Shown: positions 17,876 to 26,808, counted from the first letter of the stretch. The stretch is DNA of 39,881 nucleotides from Bacteroidota bacterium (GCA_039111535.1 JBCCIM010000033.1:1-39881); one strand, 5' to 3'. Program-made: numbers and translations. The notes: generated from the letters alone by a model not told the origin.

Positions 17876-19000
17876 TCAATCTGCCTTGCTCAAGAAAACA
17901 CGGGCTGCAGAGTGCTCACCGTCAGCTACAATAAAATCATCACGCCCGTCTCCGTTCAGATCGCCGGCAACCATCCCCCACGGGGTGCCGACGTCGTGCA
18001 ATGGCAACGCCTGTACGGGCCCCTTCCCGCCGAGCAGCATCAACACTTCCTGATTCCAGCAACCGATGAGGGCATCGTCATATCCGTCTGCGTTTAGATC
18101 ACCAACCACAATTTGTTTTGCCCCACCTGCCATATCGAAAGGAGAGAAAGCCGCTTCCACCAGGTGTCCTTCAGCAGATTGCAAAAATAGCTGAACAGAC
18201 TGCCGGCTGCCTGCTGAAGCCGCAACCATGTCGAGCCTGTCGTCGCCATTAAAATCAGCGAGATCAACCGCAAACGGCGAAGAAGATGCAAGAAAGACCG
18301 GTTGCTGAAAAGTCATTTCACCGTCCTGTGCCTGCAGGATCACCCCTATTTCCGACGGATTGGGTGTGACGATATCGGGCAGTTGATCGCCATTCACATC
18401 GCCTATCGCAAAGCCTCGGTACGGATCTCCACCTACATTGATTAAACGGCCTTCAGACGCAAACTGGCCGGCGCCCAATCCTGCTAACACCAGGATACCC
18501 GCGCCATTTCTGTGGTCAATCAAAATATCCGGGCGGCCATCCTGATTCATATCTTTGAGGCCGGCCATGTGCGGATGCGGCGCTACGGGCACCTGCAATG
18601 GCGAGTTTTCAGCTGCTGCAAAAGCGCCTGTACCATCACCATTTAAGAGGGTAAGATAAGTTGTCTCATGGTTGGCAATTACGAGATCATCATGGCCATC
18701 ACCACTCACATCGCCGGCCATAACACTTGTCGGATTTTCTCCTGCGTTTGTCCGCCCCATTCGGGTAAACGTCCCTTTGCCATCTCCAGCAAAGAGTACC
18801 AGTTCATCAAATGATTCGTTTACCACGGCCAAATCGAGATGGCCGTCGCCATTTGCATCGAGCAGTGTCATCGCCGACTGTCCTTCCGATAATTCGAGGC
18901 AAGCCCGGTCATAGGTTAGCGTGCCGATACGCACAACATCGGGCTCACAACCAGCGGATAGTGACAGTGCTGAAAAGATTAAGCTGCTCAATACGTGCAT
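17876..19000 (-). CDS. Seven-repeat FG-GAP/VCBS beta-propeller lipoprotein
   Basis: 374 residues from ATG 19000; the frame continues upstream to a TTG at 19063, which would add an arginine-rich segment. The chosen start gives a lipoprotein signal with lipobox LSAGC. Seven evenly spaced calcium-loop repeats follow: DANGDGHLDLAVVN, DVSGDGHDDLVIAN, DMNQDGRPDILIDH, DVNGDQLPDIVTPN, DFNGDDRLDMVAAS, DLNADGYDDALIGC, DLNGDGRDDFIVAD. Seven FG-GAP repeats predict one closed seven-bladed propeller as in integrin alpha heads. Likely periplasmic or surface binding protein; partner unknown. It converges on the amidase with only 9 bases between stops, so the two genes must share termination signals or overlap transcripts. 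Confidence 0.85.
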   Translation of the reverse strand: MHVLSSLIFSALSLSAGCEPDVVRIGTLTYDRACLELSEGQSAMTLLDANGDGHLDLAVVNESFDELVLFAGDGKGTFTRMGRTNAGENPTSVMAGDVSGDGHDDLVIANHETTYLTLLNGDGTGAFAAAENSPLQVPVAPHPHMAGLKDMNQDGRPDILIDHRNGAGILVLAGLGAGQFASEGRLINVGGDPYRGFAIGDVNGDQLPDIVTPNPSEIGVILQAQDGEMTFQQPVFLASSSPFAVDLADFNGDDRLDMVAASAGSRQSVQLFLQSAEGHLVEAAFSPFDMAGGAKQIVVGDLNADGYDDALIGCWNQEVLMLLGGKGPVQALPLHDVGTPWGMVAGDLNGDGRDDFIVADGEHSAARVFLSKAD

Positions 19001-19317
19001 GCGTCGTCGCCTTTTGAATGGTAAGGAGTCGTGGGTTCTTAACGATTCTATTAAAACAGACAACCCAACGCGGCTTTAGTTGGCATGCCGCTGGAAAAAA
19101 CTGCGTGCTCGACATGGTGTTGCTTCCAGCCCGTCACCTGGCGCCAGGGGGAAGCAGGGCCATGCTAACTGCCCGCCCAGATCCTTCGCGCTGCTCACGA
19201 TGACGTGGGGGAAAGCAGATCGCCTGTCCTTAATCTGTAAATCGCTATTGCACTATCTGCAAACCCGAGATCCTTCGTGAGCGCAGAACGAGAGGTGTAA
19301 AACGGACTCCTATCCCT

Positions 19318-19349
19318 CATTCGACAATCGGCATTCGACAATCGGCATT
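19318..19349. repeat. 14-bp tandem repeat, 2.3 copies
   Basis: CATTCGACAATCGG occurs twice head to tail (19318-19331, 19332-19345) and a third copy begins (CATT). The unit is perfect in both copies. It is non-coding and lies just past a terminator. Confidence 0.95.
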
Positions 19350-19353
19350 ACAC

Positions 19354-19394
19354 AAAAAGCAGCCGGCTCCCGCTGAATGAACAACGGGAGCCGG
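19354..19394 (-). terminator. Intrinsic terminator of the DUF5916 gene
   Basis: On the minus strand a perfect 10-bp stem CCGGCTCCCG/CGGGAGCCGG with a 12-base loop is followed by CTGC and five T (complement of 19354-19358). It begins about 50 bases past the stop codon of the DUF5916 gene. Confidence 0.88.
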
Positions 19395-19443
19395 ACCGCT
19401 CTTTCCTCTATATCACTTGCTTAACTGGAGGAAAAGTCGTGGA

Positions 19444-21801
19444 CTAGGTTCTGAACAGGTACTGGAATTTGAAGAAGAACTGCCGGCGTGACTCCTGCAA
19501 GAACCGCGAGGCGTCTTGTGTGCGGCCCGGGAATGTGTTGTAATCATGCGTTGAGCCAATGTAGAAGGCTGAGAACGGGTTGATACGGTACGTCAGCAGG
19601 GGATCTACCTCAAGACGCTCGGCAAAGTCGTTATACTGCACCACGGTGCGCAGGAAGAGCCGGCGAGAGAACTGGTAGTTCGTCCGTACACGCAAAATGT
19701 ATCCGCTGAAGAAGTTTTCTCCAGTGTCGCTGTCTTCTAGGCGAGAGTAGCTCAACGTTGGTTCGAAGCTTAGCCGGGAAGTAGGACGAATGGTCGCGAA
19801 TGCCGCATAGTTGAATGATTTACCCAGTTCAGGTGTATCCACATTGCGGGCGATAGCCTTACCTGTCTCCAGTTCGACACCAAGCTGGATAAACTCGCTG
19901 AAGTTGCTTGCTGCAAAAAAGTCCCACTCGTGGATGCCATCAAACTCGGTACCGCGGAATAGCTCACGCTCAGCGGAATAGCCAACAAAGGCGCGAGACT
20001 GGGCTTTCATCTGGACAAACATCCCGATGAATCCAAAATCTTCTTTTTGCAAGCCATCAAAATTCCACTCGCGGCCAAAACCGGCACGTGGACTGATGCG
20101 GTCGATGAAGTTGATCTTTTCAGGGTAAATATTGAACCCGTTGAAGAAGCCAAAGTCGCGGACATTGTTCTGGCGGATAAAGCCATTGTCAGCACGGAAT
20201 GTTGGGCTGAGTTGCTCATAACCAACTTCGAACCAGTAGTGCCGACCGTCACGCAGGAATTCGAACGTCATGGCGTGGCCATTATACGTTTCACCATCCA
20301 ATGCAGCCGTATGGTTGCCATTGTCGAAGGTCTCGTCATTAAATCCTTCACTCAGGGTGGGGTCATTGACTTCTTCCGTGCGGCTACCGACCCACTGCGC
20401 GTTGATCAGATACTGCGTAGCAATACGCCAGGTGGCATCCAGCGATACGGTTGTACCCCCTCCCCCTTCATCTTGCCGGCGATCTGTTACCAGGCCACCG
20501 ATATAGGAGTTGTTTTCAAAGTTGTGTTTAACGCGGACAATATTCGAGAAGCTCTTGCCGACGTTGACCAACTCACTGCTTTCCTCAAAAGGCATCAGCA
20601 ACGGCGAGGTATTGTCGCGTGCGCCGATGTATGCAACGTTGGTTTTTCCAAACCGGCCGGTCATTTTATTGGCGACAATCGGGTCGTTAATCGATCTGGT
20701 GTACACCGTTTGCACTTCGGTATCGAAAAGGTCGCTGCCTTCCTGGAAAAACGGCCGGCGTTCCGGGAAGAAGAGTGCAAAAGTAGAGTTGGCATCAATC
20801 TGGGCGACATCCGCTTCAATCTGGCTAAAGTCCGGGTTGATTGCGAGGTCAGCGGTCAGGTCAGAAGTAATACCATACTTCACGTTGAGTGAAGGGTCGG
20901 TATTAATACGATCACTGTCAAAACCAGAATCTGGATTGTCAAAATCATTGAGCTGGCTTGCCTGGGTGCCAGTGAAAGCCGGCAGAATTTCGAGGTTGCC
21001 GGCAGAACGCACGCCCTCAATCCCTTCAATAGAACCAAACTGACAGGCCCAGCAAGGATTGTCGCGGCTCATGGCTGCCCAGGAATACGTATTACGGCTA
21101 TCCCGAGGATGGGTGATCCACACCGTAGCGTTCCACGTCTGGATGTCGGTTTCGGGGAATCGAAGGCTCCGGAAAGGGATCTGCATTTCAACCTGGTACC
21201 CGCCTTCGTGTACGCGGCCTTCGGACTTGTACACCAGGTTGAAGCCAAGGTCTTCGTTGTTACGCGTTATCCGAGTATCACCCTGAATACCCAGCGGATT
21301 GGCAGCGATGAAATAGACTTCCTGTGCATCACCATTGGTGTCGATTGCGAGGCCAACGTAATCGTCTTGCCAGATCGCATCCCGGTCACTGTAATTCACC
21401 CGTATGTCTGCCGGATTGTCTTTGATATCAAATGCTACATACAGATTTTCATCATCGTAGGTAAAGAAGGCGGCAATATCGATGGGCGGCCGGGCCTGTT
21501 CTTCGGGGAAGGTTTCAGAAAAATTCTCAGCCCGGGCAGCAGCACGCCAGCCGGCTTCATCGATTACCCCGTCGATATTGATTTCTCCGGCACGTTTGGA
21601 AATGTAGAGGCTCGGCTTGAAAGCCGGCTCAAATGGGTCGTCTGTTTCAGGGACAACAATCGGATCTGAAGACGCCAATTGGCCCAATACAGTGGTTGGT
21701 GCAGCAGCAATCAGGAACAGGCTGCAGAAGAGCAGCAGAGAGCGGAGAGGTAATATCCGTCGAGTCATAGGTCTGGAAGTCTTGGCGAACGTTGCGTTCA
21801 T
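19444..21801 (-). CDS. DUF5916 outer-membrane protein with CBM9-like N-terminal domain
   Basis: 785 residues. A signal peptide (RRILPLRSLLLFCSLFLIAA, cleavage near VLGQ) precedes a carbohydrate-binding family 9-like domain at about 60-230 (KRAGEINIDGVIDEAGWRAA; YDDENLYVAFDIKDNPADI; DDYVGLAIDTNGD). The remainder is the DUF5916 domain: FFPERRPFFQEGSDLFDT followed by many amphipathic strands, ending in aromatic strand FFFKFQYLFRT, as expected of an outer-membrane beta-barrel. Such proteins are common in Bacteroidota and Rhodothermota; a role in binding or import of glycans or peptides is assumed but unproven. A WACQFGSIEGIEG segment has a C-x-x-C pair (NPCWACQFG), possibly a disulfide. Single gene with its own terminator. 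Confidence 0.88.
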   Translation of the reverse strand: MNATFAKTSRPMTRRILPLRSLLLFCSLFLIAAAPTTVLGQLASSDPIVVPETDDPFEPAFKPSLYISKRAGEINIDGVIDEAGWRAAARAENFSETFPEEQARPPIDIAAFFTYDDENLYVAFDIKDNPADIRVNYSDRDAIWQDDYVGLAIDTNGDAQEVYFIAANPLGIQGDTRITRNNEDLGFNLVYKSEGRVHEGGYQVEMQIPFRSLRFPETDIQTWNATVWITHPRDSRNTYSWAAMSRDNPCWACQFGSIEGIEGVRSAGNLEILPAFTGTQASQLNDFDNPDSGFDSDRINTDPSLNVKYGITSDLTADLAINPDFSQIEADVAQIDANSTFALFFPERRPFFQEGSDLFDTEVQTVYTRSINDPIVANKMTGRFGKTNVAYIGARDNTSPLLMPFEESSELVNVGKSFSNIVRVKHNFENNSYIGGLVTDRRQDEGGGGTTVSLDATWRIATQYLINAQWVGSRTEEVNDPTLSEGFNDETFDNGNHTAALDGETYNGHAMTFEFLRDGRHYWFEVGYEQLSPTFRADNGFIRQNNVRDFGFFNGFNIYPEKINFIDRISPRAGFGREWNFDGLQKEDFGFIGMFVQMKAQSRAFVGYSAERELFRGTEFDGIHEWDFFAASNFSEFIQLGVELETGKAIARNVDTPELGKSFNYAAFATIRPTSRLSFEPTLSYSRLEDSDTGENFFSGYILRVRTNYQFSRRLFLRTVVQYNDFAERLEVDPLLTYRINPFSAFYIGSTHDYNTFPGRTQDASRFLQESRRQFFFKFQYLFRT

Positions 21802-21824
21802 GCTGGGTGAATAGAATCAGCAAG

Positions 21825-21840
21825 TGCTAATATTTTAGCA
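21825..21840. promoter_or_regulatory. Inverted repeat ahead of the DUF5916 gene
   Basis: TGCTAA-TATT-TTAGCA lies 24 bases before the start codon of the DUF5916 gene. It could be an operator or a leader hairpin near the ribosome binding region. Evidence is only the symmetry and position. Confidence 0.35.
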
Positions 21841-21965
21841 GAGGCTACGGGGCCTTCTCTAGAATTGTTACAGCCTTTTCTCAGGGTATTTTCTTATGCC
21901 CTAAACCTTCATCCAAATGCTGCTTTTTTAGCACATATACAACGATTTGCTTCCAAACTAAAATT

Positions 21966-22214
21966 TTACTCCCCGCCGGCTTTTCCCGAATTACGAAAGA
22001 AAGACACCAGAGAAACGGCAGTCCATACGGCCTCGAGTACAACAAAAGGGTAATACGCAATCATCCAGGAGGCTAAACAAGCAAGGCCGGCGCCCATCAC
22101 ATTGAGGCCGGCGTACAGTTTCCCATTGTTAGGAATCTTCCCCGTTACATTGAGGGCATACGCCAGGAGCAAAATACCTACACCGATACTACCAATTAGC
22201 TGGTCTGCTGTCAT
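21966..22214 (-). CDS. CBU_0592-like small membrane protein
   Basis: 82 residues, three membrane segments (about 5-23, 32-52, 54-74). The pattern IGSIGVGILLLAYALN, an N-G-K-L-Y-x-x-L-N-x-x-G loop, and VVLEAVWTAVSLVSFF matches the CBU_0592 family of uncharacterised membrane proteins; the conserved Glu-x-x-W in the third helix is present. Function unknown. It is 40 bases downstream of the MBL hydrolase gene on the same strand, so probably cotranscribed. Confidence 0.72.
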   Translation of the reverse strand: MTADQLIGSIGVGILLLAYALNVTGKIPNNGKLYAGLNVMGAGLACLASWMIAYYPFVVLEAVWTAVSLVSFFRNSGKAGGE

Positions 22215-22254
22215 AAGCTGCTACGTACTACACTGATTTAAAAGACAGGTCGAT

Positions 22255-22911
22255 TTACTGCGCGCCGGCCCCGCCATATTCAATCAAAAAAGGATTTGAT
22301 ACCCGCTCCCGCCCTACTGTTGTGGACGGTCCGTGGCCCGGGAATATCTGCATGCTGTCTTCAAACGGCATGATTTTCTGAAAAATCGACTGCATCAGGG
22401 TCGGCAAAGAGCCTTGCCACAGATCTGTCCGGCCAATAGAGTCGTAAAACACAACATCACCGGCAATCATAAATCCGTGCGTTTTATCAACAAAGCAGAT
22501 CGACCCCGGTGAGTGGCCCGGCGTGTGTAAAATGGACCACTTTACACCACCAAAACTGATCAAATTGTCTTCTGTTAGAAAAGAAGCCGGCGCAGGCGGC
22601 TGTGGCATCGCTGTACCGAACATCTGGGCATGCATTGGTGCCTGCGCGAGTAGTGGTTCATCTGCTGCATGCATTTGAAAGCCCATCCCAAACGCATCAA
22701 CCATCGCCTGGCACCCGAAGATGTGATCGATATGGCCGTGGGTTAGCAACAGGTGTTTTACTTTGAGGCCCTGGAAAGAAATGTATTGCAAAACTTCCTG
22801 CACTTCAGTCTCTTCATAACACGAAGGGTCGATAATAACTGCTTCGCCATTGCTGTGGCATACAAAGCAGTTGGTTTGGAAAGGATTGAAGGTGAATGAT
22901 TTAATATTCAT
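22255..22911 (-). CDS. MBL-fold metallo-hydrolase (glyoxalase II-like)
   Basis: 218 residues, metallo-beta-lactamase fold with a dinuclear metal site. LLLTHGHIDHIFG supplies the H-x-H-x-D-H motif, HTPGHSPGSICF the third-motif His, AGDVVFYDSIGRTDLWQG the bridging Asp, and IFPGHGPSTTVGRER the last His. The arrangement and length are those of the YcbL/glyoxalase II-like group that hydrolyse thioesters such as S-lactoylglutathione; in a bacillithiol producer the thiol partner may differ. No signal peptide, cytoplasmic. Confidence 0.9.
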   Translation of the reverse strand: MNIKSFTFNPFQTNCFVCHSNGEAVIIDPSCYEETEVQEVLQYISFQGLKVKHLLLTHGHIDHIFGCQAMVDAFGMGFQMHAADEPLLAQAPMHAQMFGTAMPQPPAPASFLTEDNLISFGGVKWSILHTPGHSPGSICFVDKTHGFMIAGDVVFYDSIGRTDLWQGSLPTLMQSIFQKIMPFEDSMQIFPGHGPSTTVGRERVSNPFLIEYGGAGAQ

Positions 22912-23079
22912 GTTTTGCTAATACAAGCCAATTAATAAGATATGCCGGGTTGCGAAACTTGTAACTTACTGACGCAGAATTGGTCCGCCATACATTGAAT
23001 TGCTTGCGAGGAAAGACCTGTTAAATCCCTTTCCTGTTCCCTGCATGAACCTGTTGCCCTTCTGGTCGTAACTCTTCAG

Positions 23080-24348
23080 ATGGGAAATTTCGCGCTTATC
23101 TTTGGCCTGCTGGTTGCCGTGTTACTGGTGGTCGACTGGTATGTATACAAACACTGGAAAGCTTTTTTACAAACGGCTCCGCGGCTCCGCTGGACGCGGC
23201 CGTTTTACCTCGTCTTTATGTATCTGATGCCGGCAGCCTTGCCGGTCTATTTCTACTTTTCGCGTTGGTGGGAAGTTGAGCCCAAGCTGTTCCGCGCGCT
23301 CTTCATCGGCTTCTTTGCCCTCTATTACCTGCCTAAATTTGTGATCGCGATTGTCCTTGGCCTGAAAGATCTGGGCAGGCTGGTATTCTGGTTATTCCGG
23401 TGGTTTCAAGAGCAACTTGGGGTTACGAGCAACGAAAATCCTGCTGATGCTGAGCAGCTCGACCTGACCGACATGAAACGACTCAGCCGGCGGGAATTCC
23501 TGGGCAAAATTGGGTGGAGCGCCAGCACCGTACCGTATGTTGTAACCGGTTATGGCGTTTTTCGCACGTTATACGACTTCAATGTCCAGCGCATAGACAT
23601 CCCTTTGCCCAACCTGCCCAGCGCATTTGATGGCATACGGATAGTCCAGCTGTCAGACATCCACGCCGGCTCGTTTTTCAGCCAGCGCCCCATGCTTGAA
23701 GTGGCCGACATCATTGGCGGCATCAAGCCGGATGTAATCGCTATTACCGGCGACTTTGTAAACAACAACGATGAAGAGCTTATCAGAATCATGCCGGCGC
23801 TGAACGGCTTGGACGCCCCACTTGGCGTCTATGGCTGCCTTGGCAACCACGACCATTACGCAAACACACCCCTGGTTATTGATCGGCTCCGCAACAGCCC
23901 GATTAACCTGCTTGTCAATGCCCGCCAGACCATAGCACTCGATGGCGAGCGGCTGCACCTGCTGGGCACAGACAATACAGGTTTTAACCAGCAATACGCC
24001 GACCTGCCCTTGGCACTCGAAGGTATTGAAAACCCGGAGGACCTCCACATTTTACTGGCTCACGACCCCACGTTCTGGGACAACCATGTACGGCCCAATT
24101 TTCAGCAAATCGACCTCATGTTGTGCGGGCACACCCATGGCGGCCAGGTTGGTATCGAGGTTGGGCCACTCCGGTGGAGCCTTGCCCGGTTTATGTACAG
24201 CCGCTGGGCCGGCCTCTATACGGAGCCACGGGAGCCAACGGGGCAGCAGCAGTTTTTATACGTTAATCGTGGACTTGGTACTGTTGGCCCGCCACTTCGC
24301 TTTGGCATCCGCCCCGAAATCACAGAGCTCACCCTCCGCCGTGTTTGA
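23080..24348 (+). CDS. Membrane-anchored metallophosphoesterase (YkuE/YaeI-like)
   Basis: 422 residues. Three N-terminal membrane segments (about 4-24, 41-60, 70-105), then a linker containing SRREFLGKIGW at 126-136, then a calcineurin-like phosphoesterase domain: LSDIHAG (D193, H195), TGDFVNN (D225), LGNHDHY (N256, H257), LLAHDPTFWD and CGHTHGGQ. All metal-binding residues are present. Related YkuE/YaeI proteins act at the membrane and some hydrolyse UDP-2,3-diacylglucosamine or other phospholipid headgroups; substrate not determinable here. The RREFL segment resembles a Tat motif, which in YkuE is the export signal, but here it follows three membrane segments. LptF/G follows 80 bases on. 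Confidence 0.9.
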   Translation: MGNFALIFGLLVAVLLVVDWYVYKHWKAFLQTAPRLRWTRPFYLVFMYLMPAALPVYFYFSRWWEVEPKLFRALFIGFFALYYLPKFVIAIVLGLKDLGRLVFWLFRWFQEQLGVTSNENPADAEQLDLTDMKRLSRREFLGKIGWSASTVPYVVTGYGVFRTLYDFNVQRIDIPLPNLPSAFDGIRIVQLSDIHAGSFFSQRPMLEVADIIGGIKPDVIAITGDFVNNNDEELIRIMPALNGLDAPLGVYGCLGNHDHYANTPLVIDRLRNSPINLLVNARQTIALDGERLHLLGTDNTGFNQQYADLPLALEGIENPEDLHILLAHDPTFWDNHVRPNFQQIDLMLCGHTHGGQVGIEVGPLRWSLARFMYSRWAGLYTEPREPTGQQQFLYVNRGLGTVGPPLRFGIRPEITELTLRRV

Positions 24349-24428
24349 GCCGGCCCTGCTTGCAACAATGCACAAGTTGTTCGTGTTGATATAGTTTTAG
24401 TACAAGTCTCGCATCCCTGCTTCTAATC

Positions 24429-25958
24429 ATGGTAAAACAGATCCACAGACAAATCCTGCGTATGCTGCCCGGCCCATTTCTGGGATGGTTGGCAACGCTC
24501 ATTTTTCTGTTGATCATGCAGTTTCTGATCCGGTATTTGCCAGACCTCGTCGGACGTGGCCTGCCGGTGAAGGTCATTTTTGAGATTGTGATCTACAACC
24601 TAGCCTATATGGTGGTGCTCGCAGTCCCGATGTCGGTGCTCATTGCGACCCTGATGACGTTTGGTAAACTGGCAGAAGCCAACGTCTACACTGTTTTAAA
24701 GAGCGCCGGCGTGTCGTTGATGCAGTTGATGTGGCCGGTACTCATTGTGAGTACCCTCCTGGCTGCACTTATGTGGAATTTCAACAGCAATATTCTACCC
24801 GCTGCCAATTACCGGGCCAGTACCCTCTGGAAAGATATCCGCAAGAAAAAACCTGGCTTTGAGCTGTCACCGGGTGTTTTTTATAATGGCATCGACGACT
24901 ACAGCATTCTTGTCCAGGAGCTGCCAGCGGAATCCAATGAGATGATCGACGTGGTGATTTTCGATTACTCAGCCGGCAACCGCCAACAAGTCACCATTAA
25001 AGCTGAACGCGGTGAATTGCGTCCCCAGGAACACAACAACACCGTTGAATTGGTGTTGCATAACGGAGAAATGCACCGCATTATCCCAGCAAAAAGCCGT
25101 AAAGATGTACCGCGATATGAGCGCCTGAAATTCAAAGAGCATCACCTCAGCCTCGACCTGTCTGAACTCAGCTTCGAACGCAGCGATCCTGAAGATGGGT
25201 ACCGTTCCGATCGCACCATGCCGAGCCATCTGATGATCCGGTATGTGGATTCACTCAATACCAGCGTTGGCCTCCATCGGGAAAAAATCCAGCGTGCCGG
25301 CCTACGCTTTCTTGCAGATTCAACCTATGAGATCTCCAGCGATCAACCTGTACCGCTACCTGAAGCGGCAGACGGCACAGCAGCAGGCGAAGGTCGAACT
25401 GCAGCACAAATAGAAACCACAGGTGCAACAAACACAGCAGCATCCAATACAGCTCCGGCCTCACAACCGAACGCTCAAACCAGACGGGTTGCGTTGCGCG
25501 GTCTGACCCGCCCGCAACAGGTGGAAGTGTATGAGGCAGCTTTAAACAATGTCCGCGCAGCGCGCACGCACGTGGATAATGTAAAACGCAGCATTGAATG
25601 GGAGTCTGAGCGGGCGAATCGGTACCAGGTAGAGATTTACAAGAAATACTCTATTGCTGTCGCCTGTATCATTTTTGCGCTTATAGGCATCCCGTTGGGC
25701 TTGAGTATGCGACGAGGTGGCCTCGGCGCCGTGGGCGCAACAGCGCTGGGTATTTTCATGTTCTATTGGGTGACCCTCGTACAGGGTGAAAAACTTGCAG
25801 ATCGCGGCAAACTGGAACCATGGGTTGGCATGTGGGGCGCCAATATTGTAATGTTGGTCATCGCGAGTTTGTTGATAGCGTTTGTACTGCTGGACCTGCG
25901 TGCCCGCGCGTGGTTCAAAAAAAAGCCGGCAGCACCCACGCAGCTTGAAGAAGAATAA
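24429..25958 (+). CDS. LptF/LptG family lipopolysaccharide export permease
   Basis: 509 residues. The N-terminal three membrane segments (about 18-38, 48-85, 100-122) and C-terminal three (about 405-425, 430-450, 462-488) flank a periplasmic beta-jellyroll, the layout of the LptF/LptG half-transporters that hand LPS from the ABC pump LptB2 to LptC. GPFLGWLATLIFLLIMQFLI and KLAEANVYTVLKSAGVSLMQLMWPVL are strongly LptF/G-like. A long, Ala/Thr-rich insert (about 318-348) lies between the jellyroll and a charged helix before the last membrane group. It cannot be decided whether it is F or G, and the partner gene is absent, which is common in Bacteroidota. rsmI starts 5 bases after its stop. Confidence 0.88.
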   Translation: MVKQIHRQILRMLPGPFLGWLATLIFLLIMQFLIRYLPDLVGRGLPVKVIFEIVIYNLAYMVVLAVPMSVLIATLMTFGKLAEANVYTVLKSAGVSLMQLMWPVLIVSTLLAALMWNFNSNILPAANYRASTLWKDIRKKKPGFELSPGVFYNGIDDYSILVQELPAESNEMIDVVIFDYSAGNRQQVTIKAERGELRPQEHNNTVELVLHNGEMHRIIPAKSRKDVPRYERLKFKEHHLSLDLSELSFERSDPEDGYRSDRTMPSHLMIRYVDSLNTSVGLHREKIQRAGLRFLADSTYEISSDQPVPLPEAADGTAAGEGRTAAQIETTGATNTAASNTAPASQPNAQTRRVALRGLTRPQQVEVYEAALNNVRAARTHVDNVKRSIEWESERANRYQVEIYKKYSIAVACIIFALIGIPLGLSMRRGGLGAVGATALGIFMFYWVTLVQGEKLADRGKLEPWVGMWGANIVMLVIASLLIAFVLLDLRARAWFKKKPAAPTQLEEE

Positions 25959-25963
25959 AGTGC

Positions 25964-26632
25964 ATGCTTTACCTGGTCCCCACCCCCATAGGCAACCTGA
26001 AAGATATTACGGTCCGCGCACTGGACGTGTTAAACAGCGTTGACCTGATTGCCTGTGAAGACACGCGAACTTCTGCAAAGCTACTCGGCCACTACGACAT
26101 TCGCGTTCCCCGCACCAGCTACCACGACCACAATGAACGGGGGCGTGCACCACAACTCATCGAAAAAATGCAGGCCGGCCAGCGTGTTGCATTGATATCA
26201 GATGCTGGCTCACCCGGCATATCAGATCCTGGTTTTTATCTGGTGCGGGCGTGTATCGAAGCTGGCATCAAGGTAGAAGCCCTGCCTGGCCCAACAGCTA
26301 TTGTCCCCGCCCTGACCATTAGTGGGTTACCCTGCGAGCGGTTTGTGTATGAAGGATTTCTGCCGGTAAAAAAGGGCCGGCAGACCCGGCTAAAGCAGCT
26401 CGTTGAAGAGCAGCGCACCATGGTTTTCTACGAATCTCCGCACCGGATTCTGAAAACTTTGACTAACTTCGAGGCAACATTTGGCCCCGAGCGCCCTGCC
26501 GCCGTGGTCCGTGAAATATCCAAAACCTTTGAGGAAGTTCAACGTGGCTCCCTCGAAGCGTTAAAAAAATACTTCTCGGAGAAAAATAAGGTGAAGGGTG
26601 AGTTCGTTATCGTGGTGGGCGGCAAACGCTAA
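25964..26632 (+). CDS. rsmI: 16S rRNA (cytidine1402-2'-O)-methyltransferase RsmI
   Basis: Tetrapyrrole-methylase-fold enzyme that methylates the 2'-OH of C1402 in 16S rRNA. 222 residues; the N-terminus LYLVPTPIGNLKDITVRA, the central CEDTR, ALISDAGSPGISDPG and ALPGPTAIVPAL, then FYESPHR are all RsmI signatures. It lacks the extra C-terminal domain seen in longer homologues. The ATG is 5 bases past the LptF/G stop, so translation is probably coupled. Confidence 0.96.
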   Translation: MLYLVPTPIGNLKDITVRALDVLNSVDLIACEDTRTSAKLLGHYDIRVPRTSYHDHNERGRAPQLIEKMQAGQRVALISDAGSPGISDPGFYLVRACIEAGIKVEALPGPTAIVPALTISGLPCERFVYEGFLPVKKGRQTRLKQLVEEQRTMVFYESPHRILKTLTNFEATFGPERPAAVVREISKTFEEVQRGSLEALKKYFSEKNKVKGEFVIVVGGKR

Positions 26633-26646
26633 TTGCGCAACTATAG

Positions 26647-26679
26647 AAGCTGCAATGCGTTGCAACGCGAGCTTTTTTT
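26647..26679 (+). terminator. Probable intrinsic terminator of the lptF/G-rsmI transcript
   Basis: AAGCT...AGCTT enclosing GCAA/TTGC and GCGTTGCAACGC options, followed by seven T (26673-26679). The inner part can fold in two ways, so the exact stem is uncertain, but position 15-45 bases after the rsmI stop and the T-tract support termination. Confidence 0.6.
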
Positions 26680-26808
26680 GGCTTTTGGCCTTCTTTTTAG
26701 TTCGATCGACCCGTCTGTTTAGGCATTGGTCGTCGCCCGCAACAGGGTCCATTCCCTTGTCCCGGCATTAATCCAACAGTTCGTCCTGGTGTTGAACTGG
26801 TCAATTAA

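Larger units (their letters stand above)
19001..19443. other. Repeat-rich intergenic region
   Basis: 443 bases with no gene. In order it holds: a structured stretch 19121-19156 (outer TGCTTCC/GGAAGCA, inner perfect palindrome CCTGGCGCCAGG at 19137-19148); two degenerate copies of a GATCCTTCG-type repeat (19178-19210 and 19267-19290); a 14-bp tandem duplication (19318-19349); and the terminator of the DUF5916 gene (19354-19394). The upstream promoter of the propeller lipoprotein should also be here but is not recognisable. The collection of repeats suggests a site of past insertions or slippage. Confidence 0.6.

Noticed and set aside
19318-19349. Possible CRISPR-like repeat
   Set aside because: Units are contiguous without spacers and only 14 bases long; no cas genes nearby.
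20047-20892. 281-codon open frame on the plus strand
   Set aside because: It runs antisense through the DUF5916 gene, has no recognisable domains and overlaps well-supported coding sequence.
23520-23600. Tat signal in the metallophosphoesterase as true N-terminus
   Set aside because: RREFLGKIGW at residues 127-136 follows three convincing membrane segments in one continuous frame, so an internal start there would discard them; it is noted as odd rather than used to redefine the start.
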